Source: Agrobacterium larrymoorei
GTDB lineage: Bacteria > Pseudomonadota > Alphaproteobacteria > Rhizobiales > Rhizobiaceae
Direction of reading: 5' to 3'
DNA length: 64,000 nt
Assembly: GCF_013322225.1 (NCBI RefSeq)
Contig: NZ_JAAMFB010000019.1
Span: 1 to 64,000, forward strand
Made by a program: the position numbers and the translations under genes. A model generated the notes under the pieces. The model ran no database searches. It worked only from the letters and a program-made list of their open reading frames with translations, and had not been told where the DNA came from. Below, piece after piece: positions 41,893 through 49,391 of the stretch (position 1 is the stretch's first letter; each line of letters begins with the position of its first letter).

Positions 41893-43503
41893 ATGACCAG
41901 AATTATCAGCTTCGCCGTCATCGTCCTCCTCATCGGCTTCGGCTTTTCTTGGCTTGCGGATCGCCCCGGCGTTCTTTCCATCACGTGGCAAGGACAGCTG
42001 ATTGAAATGAGCCTGATGGTCGCGGCCTCCATGGTTGCGGCCTTGATAGCAGTCGTGATGATCGTCTGGTGGATGTTCAACACGCTGTGGAACTCGCCTC
42101 ATGCGGCGCGCCGCTACTTCCGCGCCCGCAAGCGTGACCGTGGCTATCAGGCACTTTCCACCGGTCTCATTGCTGCCGGCGCGGGCAATGCCATTCTCGC
42201 CCGCAAGATGACGGCGCGTACCCAAGGCTTACTCAGCGCAGATCAGGAGCCCCTCATCCATCTTCTCGAAGCCCAATCAGATCTCATCGAAGGAAAGTAT
42301 GACGCGGCCCGTCGCAAATTCGAGGCGATGGCAAACGATCCTGAGACACGCGAGCTTGGCTTACGCGGACTTTACATTGAGGCACGCCGTCAGGGCGCAC
42401 ATGAAGCAGCACTTCAATATGCCGAGGACGCGGCAAAAAACGCGCCCTATCTACCTTGGGCAGCACAGGCGACCCTTGAAACCAAGTGCCGCAACGGCGA
42501 ATGGGACGACGCAATCCGTCTGCTCGATCAGCAGAAAGCTGCCAGTGTCATCGAGCGGGGAGAAGCTGAACGGTTGAAGGCCATTCTCCTGACGGCAAAG
42601 GCCGAGGAAAAGCTTGAGAGCGACCCCAAAGGCGCGCGCGAAGACGCCAAGCAGGCGCTTAAGCTGTCCAAGGCGCTTGTTCCCGCAGCACTGGTCGCTG
42701 CGAAGTCCTATCTGCGCGAAGACAACCTGCGCAAAGCCGCCGCCGTTCTCGAACCAGTCTGGAAAGCCGAGCCTCACCCGCAGATCGCGGAGCTTTACGT
42801 GCGCGCTCGCAGTGGCGATACGGCTATCGACCGGCTGAAACGCGCCGAGCGGTTGGAAAGCCTAAAGCCCAACAACATCGAATCACTCGTCGCTGTCGCA
42901 CAGGCCGCACTTGCAGCGCAGGATTTTACCCGCGCTCGCGCAAAAGCCGAGGCAGCAGCGCGGATCGATCCACGCGAAAGCATCTTTCTATTACTGGCGG
43001 ATATCGAAGAGGCCGACAGCGGCGATCAGGGCCGTGTACGTCACTGGATGGCGCAGGCATTGCGAGCGCCGCGTGACCCGGCATGGGTTGCCGATGGCGT
43101 GGCGTCTGAAAAGTGGCTGCCGGTCTCACCGGTTTCCGGTCGCCTCGACGCTTTCGAATGGAAAGCGCCATTCGGACAGCTGGAAGGTCCAATCGAGGAT
43201 GTGAGCGTCGACAGTGCTCTCGCTTCCCTGCCAGATGTCGCTGAGCCACTCATTCGCGAAAAGATCATCGAAGTACCTGTTCCCATTCAGCCGTCAAAAA
43301 CGGACGCGACTGCTGCTTCGAAAACGGAGCCTGCAAATGCACCTCCGGCCATAACGAAGCTTGACGTGGCAAAGCACGAGAAAGCAGCTACTTCTGCGGC
43401 CAATGATGAAGCTGTTCCGTTCTTCGGCGGCTTGCCTGATGATCCAGGCGTCAAGAAACCAGGTGCCGAAGCCGACGAAAAGACCCGATTGAAACTATTC
43501 TAA
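41893..43503 (+). CDS. hemY: HemY-type TPR membrane protein
   Basis: 536 residues. Two N-terminal TM helices (4-22 and 39-62) surround a short loop with the HemY signature WLADRPGVLSITWQG. A tetratricopeptide-like helical region fills about 90-390, and the tail is Ala/Lys/Pro-rich. This is the enterobacterial-type HemY family (not protoporphyrinogen oxidase), associated with haem synthesis but of unclear biochemical role. AGGGGTAAGAC precedes the ATG, 3 bp after the mitofilin gene. Confidence 0.9.
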   Translation: MTRIISFAVIVLLIGFGFSWLADRPGVLSITWQGQLIEMSLMVAASMVAALIAVVMIVWWMFNTLWNSPHAARRYFRARKRDRGYQALSTGLIAAGAGNAILARKMTARTQGLLSADQEPLIHLLEAQSDLIEGKYDAARRKFEAMANDPETRELGLRGLYIEARRQGAHEAALQYAEDAAKNAPYLPWAAQATLETKCRNGEWDDAIRLLDQQKAASVIERGEAERLKAILLTAKAEEKLESDPKGAREDAKQALKLSKALVPAALVAAKSYLREDNLRKAAAVLEPVWKAEPHPQIAELYVRARSGDTAIDRLKRAERLESLKPNNIESLVAVAQAALAAQDFTRARAKAEAAARIDPRESIFLLLADIEEADSGDQGRVRHWMAQALRAPRDPAWVADGVASEKWLPVSPVSGRLDAFEWKAPFGQLEGPIEDVSVDSALASLPDVAEPLIREKIIEVPVPIQPSKTDATAASKTEPANAPPAITKLDVAKHEKAATSAANDEAVPFFGGLPDDPGVKKPGAEADEKTRLKLF

Positions 43504-43520
43504 ACCGTTCAAGGAGAGCT

Positions 43521-44012
43521 ATGCTCGAACGTATTCAATCTTTCTTTCAAAATCTCGCTCACGGCGGCTCCTCGCGGGATTTTGAGCCAGACGATCTACG
43601 CGTCACCATTGCCGCGCTCTGTTTTCAGGTCATGGAGGCGGATGGAACGGTTTCGAAAGTCGAACGCCAGAGACTTCGTGAGCTTCTCCAGGAACATTAC
43701 AAACTGAGTTCCGGCAAACTGGACGCACTCATGGAGGCGGGATTGGAGGCTGGGAAGGAAGCAGTGGATTACTACCGCTTCACCACCGATATCCGCCGCC
43801 ATCTGGACGAAGAGCAGCGGATAGAGCTGATCGGTATCCTGTGGGACATCGTCTACGCCGATGGTGAGCGTAACGAACTGGAAGACCACGTTATCTGGCG
43901 TGTGGCCGACCTGCTTGGCGTTTCCGTCCGCGACCGTGTGCTGCAACGTCAGCAGGCGGCAAACCATAAGAATGCCGCCGGAGAAAGTGAAGACGAGAAA
44001 GATGCTGTTTGA
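43521..44012 (+). CDS. TerB-family protein
   Basis: 163 residues. The TerB-like helical domain spans about 25-140, with two acidic repeat segments, VMEADGTVSKVERQRLRELL and IVYADGERNELEDHVIWRVADLLGV, where the Asp/Glu residues could bind metal. TerB-like domains occur in tellurite-resistance and DjlA-type proteins. No other ter genes are here. AAGGAGAGCT precedes the ATG; it is 17 bp after hemY and overlaps the amidotransferase start by 11 bp, so it belongs to the same transcript. Confidence 0.85.
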   Translation: MLERIQSFFQNLAHGGSSRDFEPDDLRVTIAALCFQVMEADGTVSKVERQRLRELLQEHYKLSSGKLDALMEAGLEAGKEAVDYYRFTTDIRRHLDEEQRIELIGILWDIVYADGERNELEDHVIWRVADLLGVSVRDRVLQRQQAANHKNAAGESEDEKDAV

Positions 44013-44766
44013 TCCGTCCAGACAGGACAGACAGGAAAGCATACTGGTCGTTCTGCATCAGGAGCGATCCACACCCGGACGGGTTGGTCAGATGCTGGTC
44101 GAAAAAGGCTACCGGCTGGACATCCGCCGCCCTGCACTTGGAGATGCCCTGCCGGAAACGCTGGCAGCCCATAAGGGCGCGGTGATATTCGGTGGGCCAA
44201 TGAGCGCGAACGACCCGGATGCCTTCGTCAAACAGGAAATCGACTGGCTGAAAGTTCCGCTGAAAGAAGACAAGCCGTTTCTGGGCATATGTCTCGGTGC
44301 ACAGATGCTATCAAAACATCTGGGCGGAAAAGTTCACGGCCACAAGGACGGCAAGGTAGAAATCGGCTGGTATCCTATCCACCCTACCGAAAAAGGCCGT
44401 CTGCTGATGAAGCACTGGCCGCGTATGGTCTACCATTTCCACCGGGAAGGCTTTGAACTGCCACGCGGTGCGCATCTTCTCGCATCGGGGGACGACTATC
44501 CCAATCAGGCATTTCGCTATGGGCACAACGCCTGGGGTCTGCAATTCCATGCGGAACTGACGAGAGCGATGATGCAAAGCTGGGTCGTGCGTGGTGCCGA
44601 ACGTTTCGGCATGCCGAATGCGCAGGTGGGAGCAGAACATCTCGAAGGGCGAATGATGTTCGATGCCGCCTTGAGGCTTTGGCTGACACACTTCCTCGAC
44701 CTCATATTCGAGGAACCCGAAAAGAGCGCCGTGGAAGCGCGGAAAGCCGGAATATCAGCTTCGTAA
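44002..44766 (+). CDS. Class I glutamine amidotransferase-like protein
   Basis: 254 residues, one GATase1 domain. Nucleophile C97 (FLGICLGAQ), H183 and E185 (GLQFHAE) form the catalytic triad. GAVIFGGPMSAND before it matches stand-alone amidotransferases annotated as 'GMP synthase-like' (COG0518). It lacks the ATP-pyrophosphatase and dimerisation domains of GuaA, so it is not GMP synthase itself. The acceptor is unknown. ATG 44002 lies inside the terB end (11-bp overlap). Confidence 0.88.
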   Translation: MLFDPSRQDRQESILVVLHQERSTPGRVGQMLVEKGYRLDIRRPALGDALPETLAAHKGAVIFGGPMSANDPDAFVKQEIDWLKVPLKEDKPFLGICLGAQMLSKHLGGKVHGHKDGKVEIGWYPIHPTEKGRLLMKHWPRMVYHFHREGFELPRGAHLLASGDDYPNQAFRYGHNAWGLQFHAELTRAMMQSWVVRGAERFGMPNAQVGAEHLEGRMMFDAALRLWLTHFLDLIFEEPEKSAVEARKAGISAS

Positions 44767-45183
44767 CACCTCGATCAGACGCACACCGATGATATTGTCA
44801 TGATGGTCGGAAACGATCTGTCCGCGACCGATGGTCTGCCCATTGACGCGAACCTCGACGGGATCGCCGAAACGCTTGTTGAGAAGGATGACCTGATCGG
44901 ATGTCAGCGACATCAGAGCGGACACCGGAACCTCTGCCTTGCCAATCACCACCTCCATGGTGAGCGGAATTTCATCCAGGTTTTTGCCTGATGGCTGCGG
45001 CAATTCCCTCACCAATCGATTGGCATCATAAGCTGGCGTACCCCAGTCGCTCAGCTGGTTCTGAACAGCTTGCGCTTCGAGCGTTTGCAGACTTCGTCCG
45101 ACGCCCACGCTATAGGGTTGGGTGAAGCCGGCACCGAAAGCTGGCCATGCCGCGGGCGTAGCGTCGTCGTTTGAATCCATCAT
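44755..45183 (-). CDS. FliN/SpoA-domain protein
   Basis: 142 residues. The C-terminal 75 residues form one SpoA (FliN/FliM/YscQ C-ring) domain: IPLTMEVVIGKAEVPVSALMSL, LNKRFGDPVEVRVNGQTIGRG and IIGVRLIEVL. The N-terminal 65 residues are not conserved in an obvious way. FliN proteins form the flagellar or type III secretion C-ring, but no flagellar or secretion gene is nearby. The gene is convergent with the amidotransferase gene, with a 12-bp overlap. Two consecutive ATGs (45183 and 45180) follow GGTGG. Confidence 0.85.
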   Translation of the reverse strand: MMDSNDDATPAAWPAFGAGFTQPYSVGVGRSLQTLEAQAVQNQLSDWGTPAYDANRLVRELPQPSGKNLDEIPLTMEVVIGKAEVPVSALMSLTSDQVILLNKRFGDPVEVRVNGQTIGRGQIVSDHHDNIIGVRLIEVLRS

Positions 45184-45551
45184 GGAAAACCACCGTCGTT
45201 CGAATCAGCCAGTTCGTTGGCCTCGGAACCATTTTAGTATTCCGGTTAAAGCTGGTGGTTAGAATTTTATTAAAGCGTGAGCTTAGGGTTAAGGCTTTCC
45301 TAACATCCACAGGCAGCCATCGAATTGCTCCATGAGAAATGAAAAGACGTGTCGAAACGAGGCGTCTGCCTGAACATCGACAATCGGGCTTTCATTTCAT
45401 CGTCTGACACACGTCAGATTTCGAGAGCATCGCTAATATTGGACGACAGACAGGTCCACCGATGCAATAGTTCCACAGGCCCGGAACGGCGGTACTTGCC
45501 GGTTGATGTGGTAATGTCTAAATGTCATCCAACAAAGATATGGAGACATTA
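45184..45551. other. Divergent gap between the SpoA gene and yggT
   Basis: A 368-bp gap, AT-richer near the SpoA start. It should hold promoters in both directions; one candidate for yggT is listed. No tRNA, small RNA signature or convincing small coding frame was seen. Confidence 0.6.
45496..45524 (+). promoter_or_regulatory. Candidate yggT promoter
   Basis: TTGCCG (45496-45501) and TAAATG (45519-45524) are 17 bp apart, about 28 bp before the yggT ATG. The fit to sigma-70 consensus is modest. Confidence 0.3.
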
Positions 45552-45842
45552 ATGCTTGCCCTGTTTCAGACCATCGATTTGGCCTTGAATCTCTACACAT
45601 GGGTGCTGATTGCCAGCGCCATCTTCTCATGGCTTTACGCGTTCAATGTCATCAATTCATCGAACCAGTTCGTAAACGCCATAGGCAGCTTCCTTTACAA
45701 TGTAACGGAACCAGCACTACGCCCTATCCGCCGCATTCTGCCCAATCTCGGCGGGATCGACATTTCACCCATCATCCTGCTGTTGATCATCTTCTTCATC
45801 CGCTCGCTGATGTGGAACACGATCTACCCGATGACGGTGTAA
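45552..45842 (+). CDS. YggT-family membrane protein
   Basis: 96 residues with two TM helices ([18 protein letters not shown] and [18 protein letters not shown]) flanking the family motif [25 protein letters not shown]. YggT proteins are small integral membrane proteins linked to osmotic or potassium homeostasis and cell division neighbourhoods in other bacteria; the function is not settled. GGAG precedes ATG 45552. Confidence 0.92.
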   Translation: MLALFQTIDLALNLYTWVLIASAIFSWLYAFNVINSSNQFVNAIGSFLYNVTEPALRPIRRILPNLGGIDISPIILLLIIFFIRSLMWNTIYPMTV

Positions 45843-45860
45843 GACATTCATCCAACAAAA

Positions 45861-45894
45861 AACCCTCCGGTTCGATGACGAACCGGAGGGTTTT
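45861..45894. terminator. Bidirectional terminator between yggT and ppa
   Basis: AAACCCTCCGGTTC (45861-45874) and GAACCGGAGGGTTT (45881-45894) form a perfect 14-bp stem with a six-base loop. T-runs flank both sides (TTTTATTTA forward, TTTTTTTG on the minus strand), serving the convergent yggT and ppa genes. Confidence 0.95.
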
Positions 45895-45915
45895 ATTTAC
45901 ATATCTCAGGCTGGC

Positions 45916-46449
45916 TCAGCCCTGCGCCTTGTAGCGCTCAATGGCTTCTACGATCAGCCTCTTGGCAACGTCGACATCCTGCCAGCCGCCCATCTTCACC
46001 CACTTGCCGGGCTCCAGATCCTTGTAGTGCTCAAAGAAGTGCTCGATCTGCTTGAGCGTGATTTCCGGCAGGTCGGTGTAATTGACGACCTTGTCGTAGC
46101 GGCGCGTCAGCTTCGGAACCGGAACCGCAAGAATCTTCTCATCCTTGCCGCCATCGTCTTCCATGATCATCACGCCAATTGGGCGAACATTGATGACGCA
46201 ACCGGGTACGAGCGGGCGTGTGTTGCAGATCAGAACGTCGATAGGGTCACCATCGTCCGACAGGGTGTGCGGAACGAAGCCGTAGTTACCCGGATAGGTC
46301 ATCGGCGTGTAGAGGAAGCGATCCACGATCAGAGAGCCTGCATCCTTATCCATCTCGTACTTGATCGGATGACCGCCGACCGGCACTTCAACGATCACAT
46401 TGACGTCTTCAGGCGGATTCTTGCCGACGGAGATTGCATCGATACGCAT
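45916..46449 (-). CDS. ppa: Inorganic pyrophosphatase (family I)
   Basis: 177 residues, typical length. It hydrolyses pyrophosphate, pulling biosynthetic reactions forward. [19 protein letters not shown] holds active-site Lys/Glu; [23 protein letters not shown] is the D-G-D-P-x-D metal-binding signature. GAGGAAAGAGT precedes the ATG. It is a single gene, ending at a shared terminator. Confidence 0.98.
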   Translation of the reverse strand: MRIDAISVGKNPPEDVNVIVEVPVGGHPIKYEMDKDAGSLIVDRFLYTPMTYPGNYGFVPHTLSDDGDPIDVLICNTRPLVPGCVINVRPIGVMIMEDDGGKDEKILAVPVPKLTRRYDKVVNYTDLPEITLKQIEHFFEHYKDLEPGKWVKMGGWQDVDVAKRLIVEAIERYKAQG

Positions 46450-46582
46450 ACTCTTTCCTCACTGGGTGCGTTGAAATCGGTTCTGGATACTGGGAAAGCT
46501 GCCGTATTGCAACACGACTTACGGTCTATCCAGCAATCGTCGCTGGCGGGCTGCAGGTAGGATTTTCGGCTTACCCGAGATT

Positions 46583-46600
46583 GCGTACCTTAAAGTACGC
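46583..46600. promoter_or_regulatory. Inverted repeat upstream of ppa
   Basis: GCGTAC (46583-46588) and GTACGC (46595-46600) are separated by CTTAAA, about 135-150 bp upstream of the ppa ATG. It could be an operator or a hairpin; no known regulator is assigned. Confidence 0.35.
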
Positions 46601-46698
46601 TTCGATACGGTTTTAGAATCGTGACTTTGGCCAAGGGAGCAACAACTCTCGAATAGACCGTCAGCGAGATAGTGAGTGACTTCAGAGCCGATTATGTC

Positions 46699-47205
46699 TT
46701 AGCGCCAGGCGAAACCGACCTTGCGCAACTGCTTGTCGGCAAAATCTTCCATGCCTTCCGCGATATCTTTTCCACCGTGAGAGCGGAAGAAGCGGCTGGC
46801 AACGTCGCTATCTTCGAGGCACCAGGCGACGACGCCATTGCAGCCGAGCGACTTCAGCAGACGGCGAGCCTCGCTGAACAGCGCCGAGCCTAGGCCCATA
46901 CCCTGATATTCCGGGCGAAGATAAAGCTCATACACCTCACCATCATAGGGAAGCCCACGTGCGCGGTTAAGGCCAAGCGTAGTGTAACCGGCAACCACAC
47001 CGGCAACCTCGACCACCAACATTGTCGCAGATCCTCGCGCCGCCTTCCGCCACCAGTTTTCACCACGCCGGTCCAGCATCTGCCGAAGCGGCTTGTGGGG
47101 AATAAGCCCGGCATAGGCCTGCTCCCACGAAAGCCTGTGCGTTTCTGCAATAGCAGGCGCATCTTCCGGCTCGGCGCGGCGGATATCTATGGATAACGTT
47201 TTCAT
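46699..47205 (-). CDS. GNAT-family N-acetyltransferase
   Basis: 168 residues. The GNAT fold is clear: IRRAEPEDAPAIAETHRLSW at the start, VVEVAGVVAGYTTLG, and the acetyl-CoA site LRPEYQGMGLGSALFSEARRLLKSLG (Q/R-x-x-G-x-G/A type), ending GVVAWCLEDSDVASRFFRSHGG. Substrate unknown. ATG 47205 gives the normal N-terminus; nine extra upstream codons to 47232 lack support. It is a single gene between ppa and typA, all on the minus strand. Confidence 0.9.
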   Translation of the reverse strand: MKTLSIDIRRAEPEDAPAIAETHRLSWEQAYAGLIPHKPLRQMLDRRGENWWRKAARGSATMLVVEVAGVVAGYTTLGLNRARGLPYDGEVYELYLRPEYQGMGLGSALFSEARRLLKSLGCNGVVAWCLEDSDVASRFFRSHGGKDIAEGMEDFADKQLRKVGFAWR

Positions 47206-47354
47206 AACGCGATTCTGGCCCCGGCGGAGCAAACTCGAAAGCCGTAAAGGTTAACGGCAGGAAGCTTACCCACAGCCCATTCATGTGGACGATAGGATCA
47301 GATTAACGCAATCTTTACCATTCGCACAAGCAGCCATGATTCAAGCCCACAATA

Positions 47355-47382
47355 AAAAACCCGGCACGATGGCCGGGTTTTT
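47355..47382 (-). terminator. Terminator after typA
   Basis: AAAAACCCGGC (47355-47365) and GCCGGGTTTTT (47372-47382) form an 11-bp stem with a six-base loop, 24 bp past the typA stop. T-rich tails occur in both directions. Confidence 0.93.
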
Positions 47383-47405
47383 AAAATCAAATACCGTGAA
47401 GCAAA

Positions 47406-49226
47406 TCAGCCAGCAAGCTTTGCCTTTTCGAAACGCTTGCGATCGTTTGCGTCGAGGAACATCTTGCGAAGACGGATCGACTTCGGCGTAACTTCCATTA
47501 GCTCATCGTCCTGAATCCAGGACAGAGCGCGGTCAAGCGTCATGCGGATCGGCGGTGTGAGCTTGACGGCTTCATCCTTGCCTGCAGCGCGGATGTTGGT
47601 CAGCTGCTTGCCCTTCAGCACGTTCACTTCAAGGTCGTTATCGCGCGTGTGAATGCCGATGATCATGCCAGCATATACCTTTTCGCCCGGCTCGATAATC
47701 ATCGGGCCGCGGTCTTCAAGGTTGAACATGGCGTAAGCGACAGCTTCACCCGAACCGTTGGACAGGAGAACGCCGTTGATGCGACCTGCAATCGGACCCT
47801 TGTAAGGCTGATAGTCATGGAACAGGCGGTTCATGATCGCCGTGCCGCGCGTGTCGGTCAGAAGTTCGGACTGGTAGCCAATGAGGCCACGGGTCGGAGC
47901 GAGGAACTTCAGGCGAACGCGGTTGCCACCGGAAGGACGAAGCTCGGTCATTTCTGCCTTGCGCTCGGACATTTTCTGAACCACGACACCGGAATGCTCT
48001 TCATCGACGTCGATGACGACTTCTTCGATAGGCTCGATGGTCTGGCCGCTTTCATCCTTCTGCATGACGACGCGTGGACGCGATACGGCAAGTTCGAAGC
48101 CTTCGCGACGCATGGTTTCGATCAGAACGGCGAGCTGCAATTCGCCACGACCCGACACGAAGAACGAATCCTTGCCTTCGGCTTCTTCGATCTTCAGCGC
48201 AACGTTGCCTTCCGCTTCCTTGAAAAGACGGTCGCGGATAACGCGCGAGGTAACCTTGTCGCCTTCGGTGCCTGCAAGCGGGCTGTCGTTGACGATGAAG
48301 GACATCGTAACGGTCGGCGGATCGATCGGCTGCGCCTTCATCGCTTCGTTGACGGACGGATCACAGAACGTATCGGCAACCGTACCCTTCGACAGGCCGG
48401 CAATAGCGACGATATCGCCCGCATGGGCTTCGTCGATGGCAGTACGCTCGATACCGCGGAAAGCGAGGATCTTGGAAATACGACCGGTTTCGATGGTCTT
48501 GCCGTCCTGACCGAGAACCTTGACGGCCTGGTTCGGCTTGATCGAGCCAGATGCGATACGGCCCGTGATGATACGGCCGAGGAAGGGGTTGGCTTCGAGG
48601 ATCGTACCGATCAGACGGAACGGACCTTCTTCCACCTTTGGCTCAGGAACGTGCTTCAGAACCAGATCGAGCAAAGGTGCAAGACCTTCATCCTTCGGGC
48701 CTTCCGGGTTGACGTTCATCCAGCCATCGCGACCGGAACCGTAAAGGATCGGGAAGTCGAGCTGCTCGTCGGTAGCATCTAGGTTAGCGAAGAGGTCAAA
48801 CACTTCGTTGATGACTTCTTCGTGGCGACCGTCCGGACGGTCGATCTTGTTGATCGCAACGATAGGCTTGAGGCCTACCTTGAGCGCCTTGGAGACAACG
48901 AACTTCGTCTGCGGCATCGGGCCTTCAGAAGAGTCGACCAGAACGATAGCGCCGTCCACCATGGAGAGAATGCGCTCTACTTCGCCACCGAAGTCGGCGT
49001 GGCCGGGGGTGTCTACGATGTTGATGCGGACACCCTTCCACTCAACCGAGGTCGCCTTGGCGAGAATGGTGATGCCGCGTTCTTTTTCAAGGTCGTTCGA
49101 ATCCATCACGCGCTCGGCAACACGCTGGTTGTCGCGGAAGGAGCCGGACTGCTTCAGAAGCTCGTCAACGAGCGTCGTTTTTCCATGGTCAACGTGCGCG
49201 ATGATCGCGATGTTGCGAAGTGCCAT
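47406..49226 (-). CDS. typA: Ribosome-associated translational GTPase TypA/BipA
   Basis: 606 residues. This GTPase binds ribosomes and helps assembly of the 50S subunit and growth under stress or cold. G1 AHVDHGKT (10-17), switch II DTPGHADFGGEVERIL, G4 NKIDRPDGR, then the EF-Tu-like beta domain and EF-G-like domains; the C-terminal domain specific to BipA ends RKMFLDANDRKRFEKAK. The full family length is kept. Confidence 0.98.
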   Translation of the reverse strand: MALRNIAIIAHVDHGKTTLVDELLKQSGSFRDNQRVAERVMDSNDLEKERGITILAKATSVEWKGVRINIVDTPGHADFGGEVERILSMVDGAIVLVDSSEGPMPQTKFVVSKALKVGLKPIVAINKIDRPDGRHEEVINEVFDLFANLDATDEQLDFPILYGSGRDGWMNVNPEGPKDEGLAPLLDLVLKHVPEPKVEEGPFRLIGTILEANPFLGRIITGRIASGSIKPNQAVKVLGQDGKTIETGRISKILAFRGIERTAIDEAHAGDIVAIAGLSKGTVADTFCDPSVNEAMKAQPIDPPTVTMSFIVNDSPLAGTEGDKVTSRVIRDRLFKEAEGNVALKIEEAEGKDSFFVSGRGELQLAVLIETMRREGFELAVSRPRVVMQKDESGQTIEPIEEVVIDVDEEHSGVVVQKMSERKAEMTELRPSGGNRVRLKFLAPTRGLIGYQSELLTDTRGTAIMNRLFHDYQPYKGPIAGRINGVLLSNGSGEAVAYAMFNLEDRGPMIIEPGEKVYAGMIIGIHTRDNDLEVNVLKGKQLTNIRAAGKDEAVKLTPPIRMTLDRALSWIQDDELMEVTPKSIRLRKMFLDANDRKRFEKAKLAG

Positions 49227-49317
49227 ATGATAAATCTCTGAGGTTGGGGCGCTAATCGTATGGGATGCGCCAATTTAGTTTGGCGGGCTCATAACCTTTT
49301 TTTTGCAAATGCGAAAG

Positions 49318-49338
49318 GGGGCTTACGACATAAGCCCC
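49318..49338 (-). terminator. Terminator-like hairpin after the M3 peptidase gene
   Basis: GGGGCTTA (49318-49325) and TAAGCCCC (49331-49338) pair with a five-base loop, 54 bp beyond the peptidase stop. On the minus strand it is followed by CTTTCG, a weak U-tract. Confidence 0.6.
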
Positions 49339-49391
49339 TTGCGAAAACGCCATAACAGAGATCTGTGACAGGTTTTTGAGCCTGTTCGAGG

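Noticed and set aside
43521-44012. TerB gene as part of a tellurite-resistance or phage-defence ter cluster
   Set aside because: No terC, terD/E/Z, telA or ter-linked biosynthetic genes are present; the neighbours are haem genes and an amidotransferase.
44002-44766. GMP synthase (guaA)
   Set aside because: Only the class I amidotransferase domain is present; the ATP pyrophosphatase and dimerisation domains of GuaA are missing.
45349-45552. A 67-codon plus-strand frame in the gap before yggT
   Set aside because: It has no clear ribosome-binding site, composition unlike the neighbouring proteins, and runs into the yggT start and its candidate promoter.
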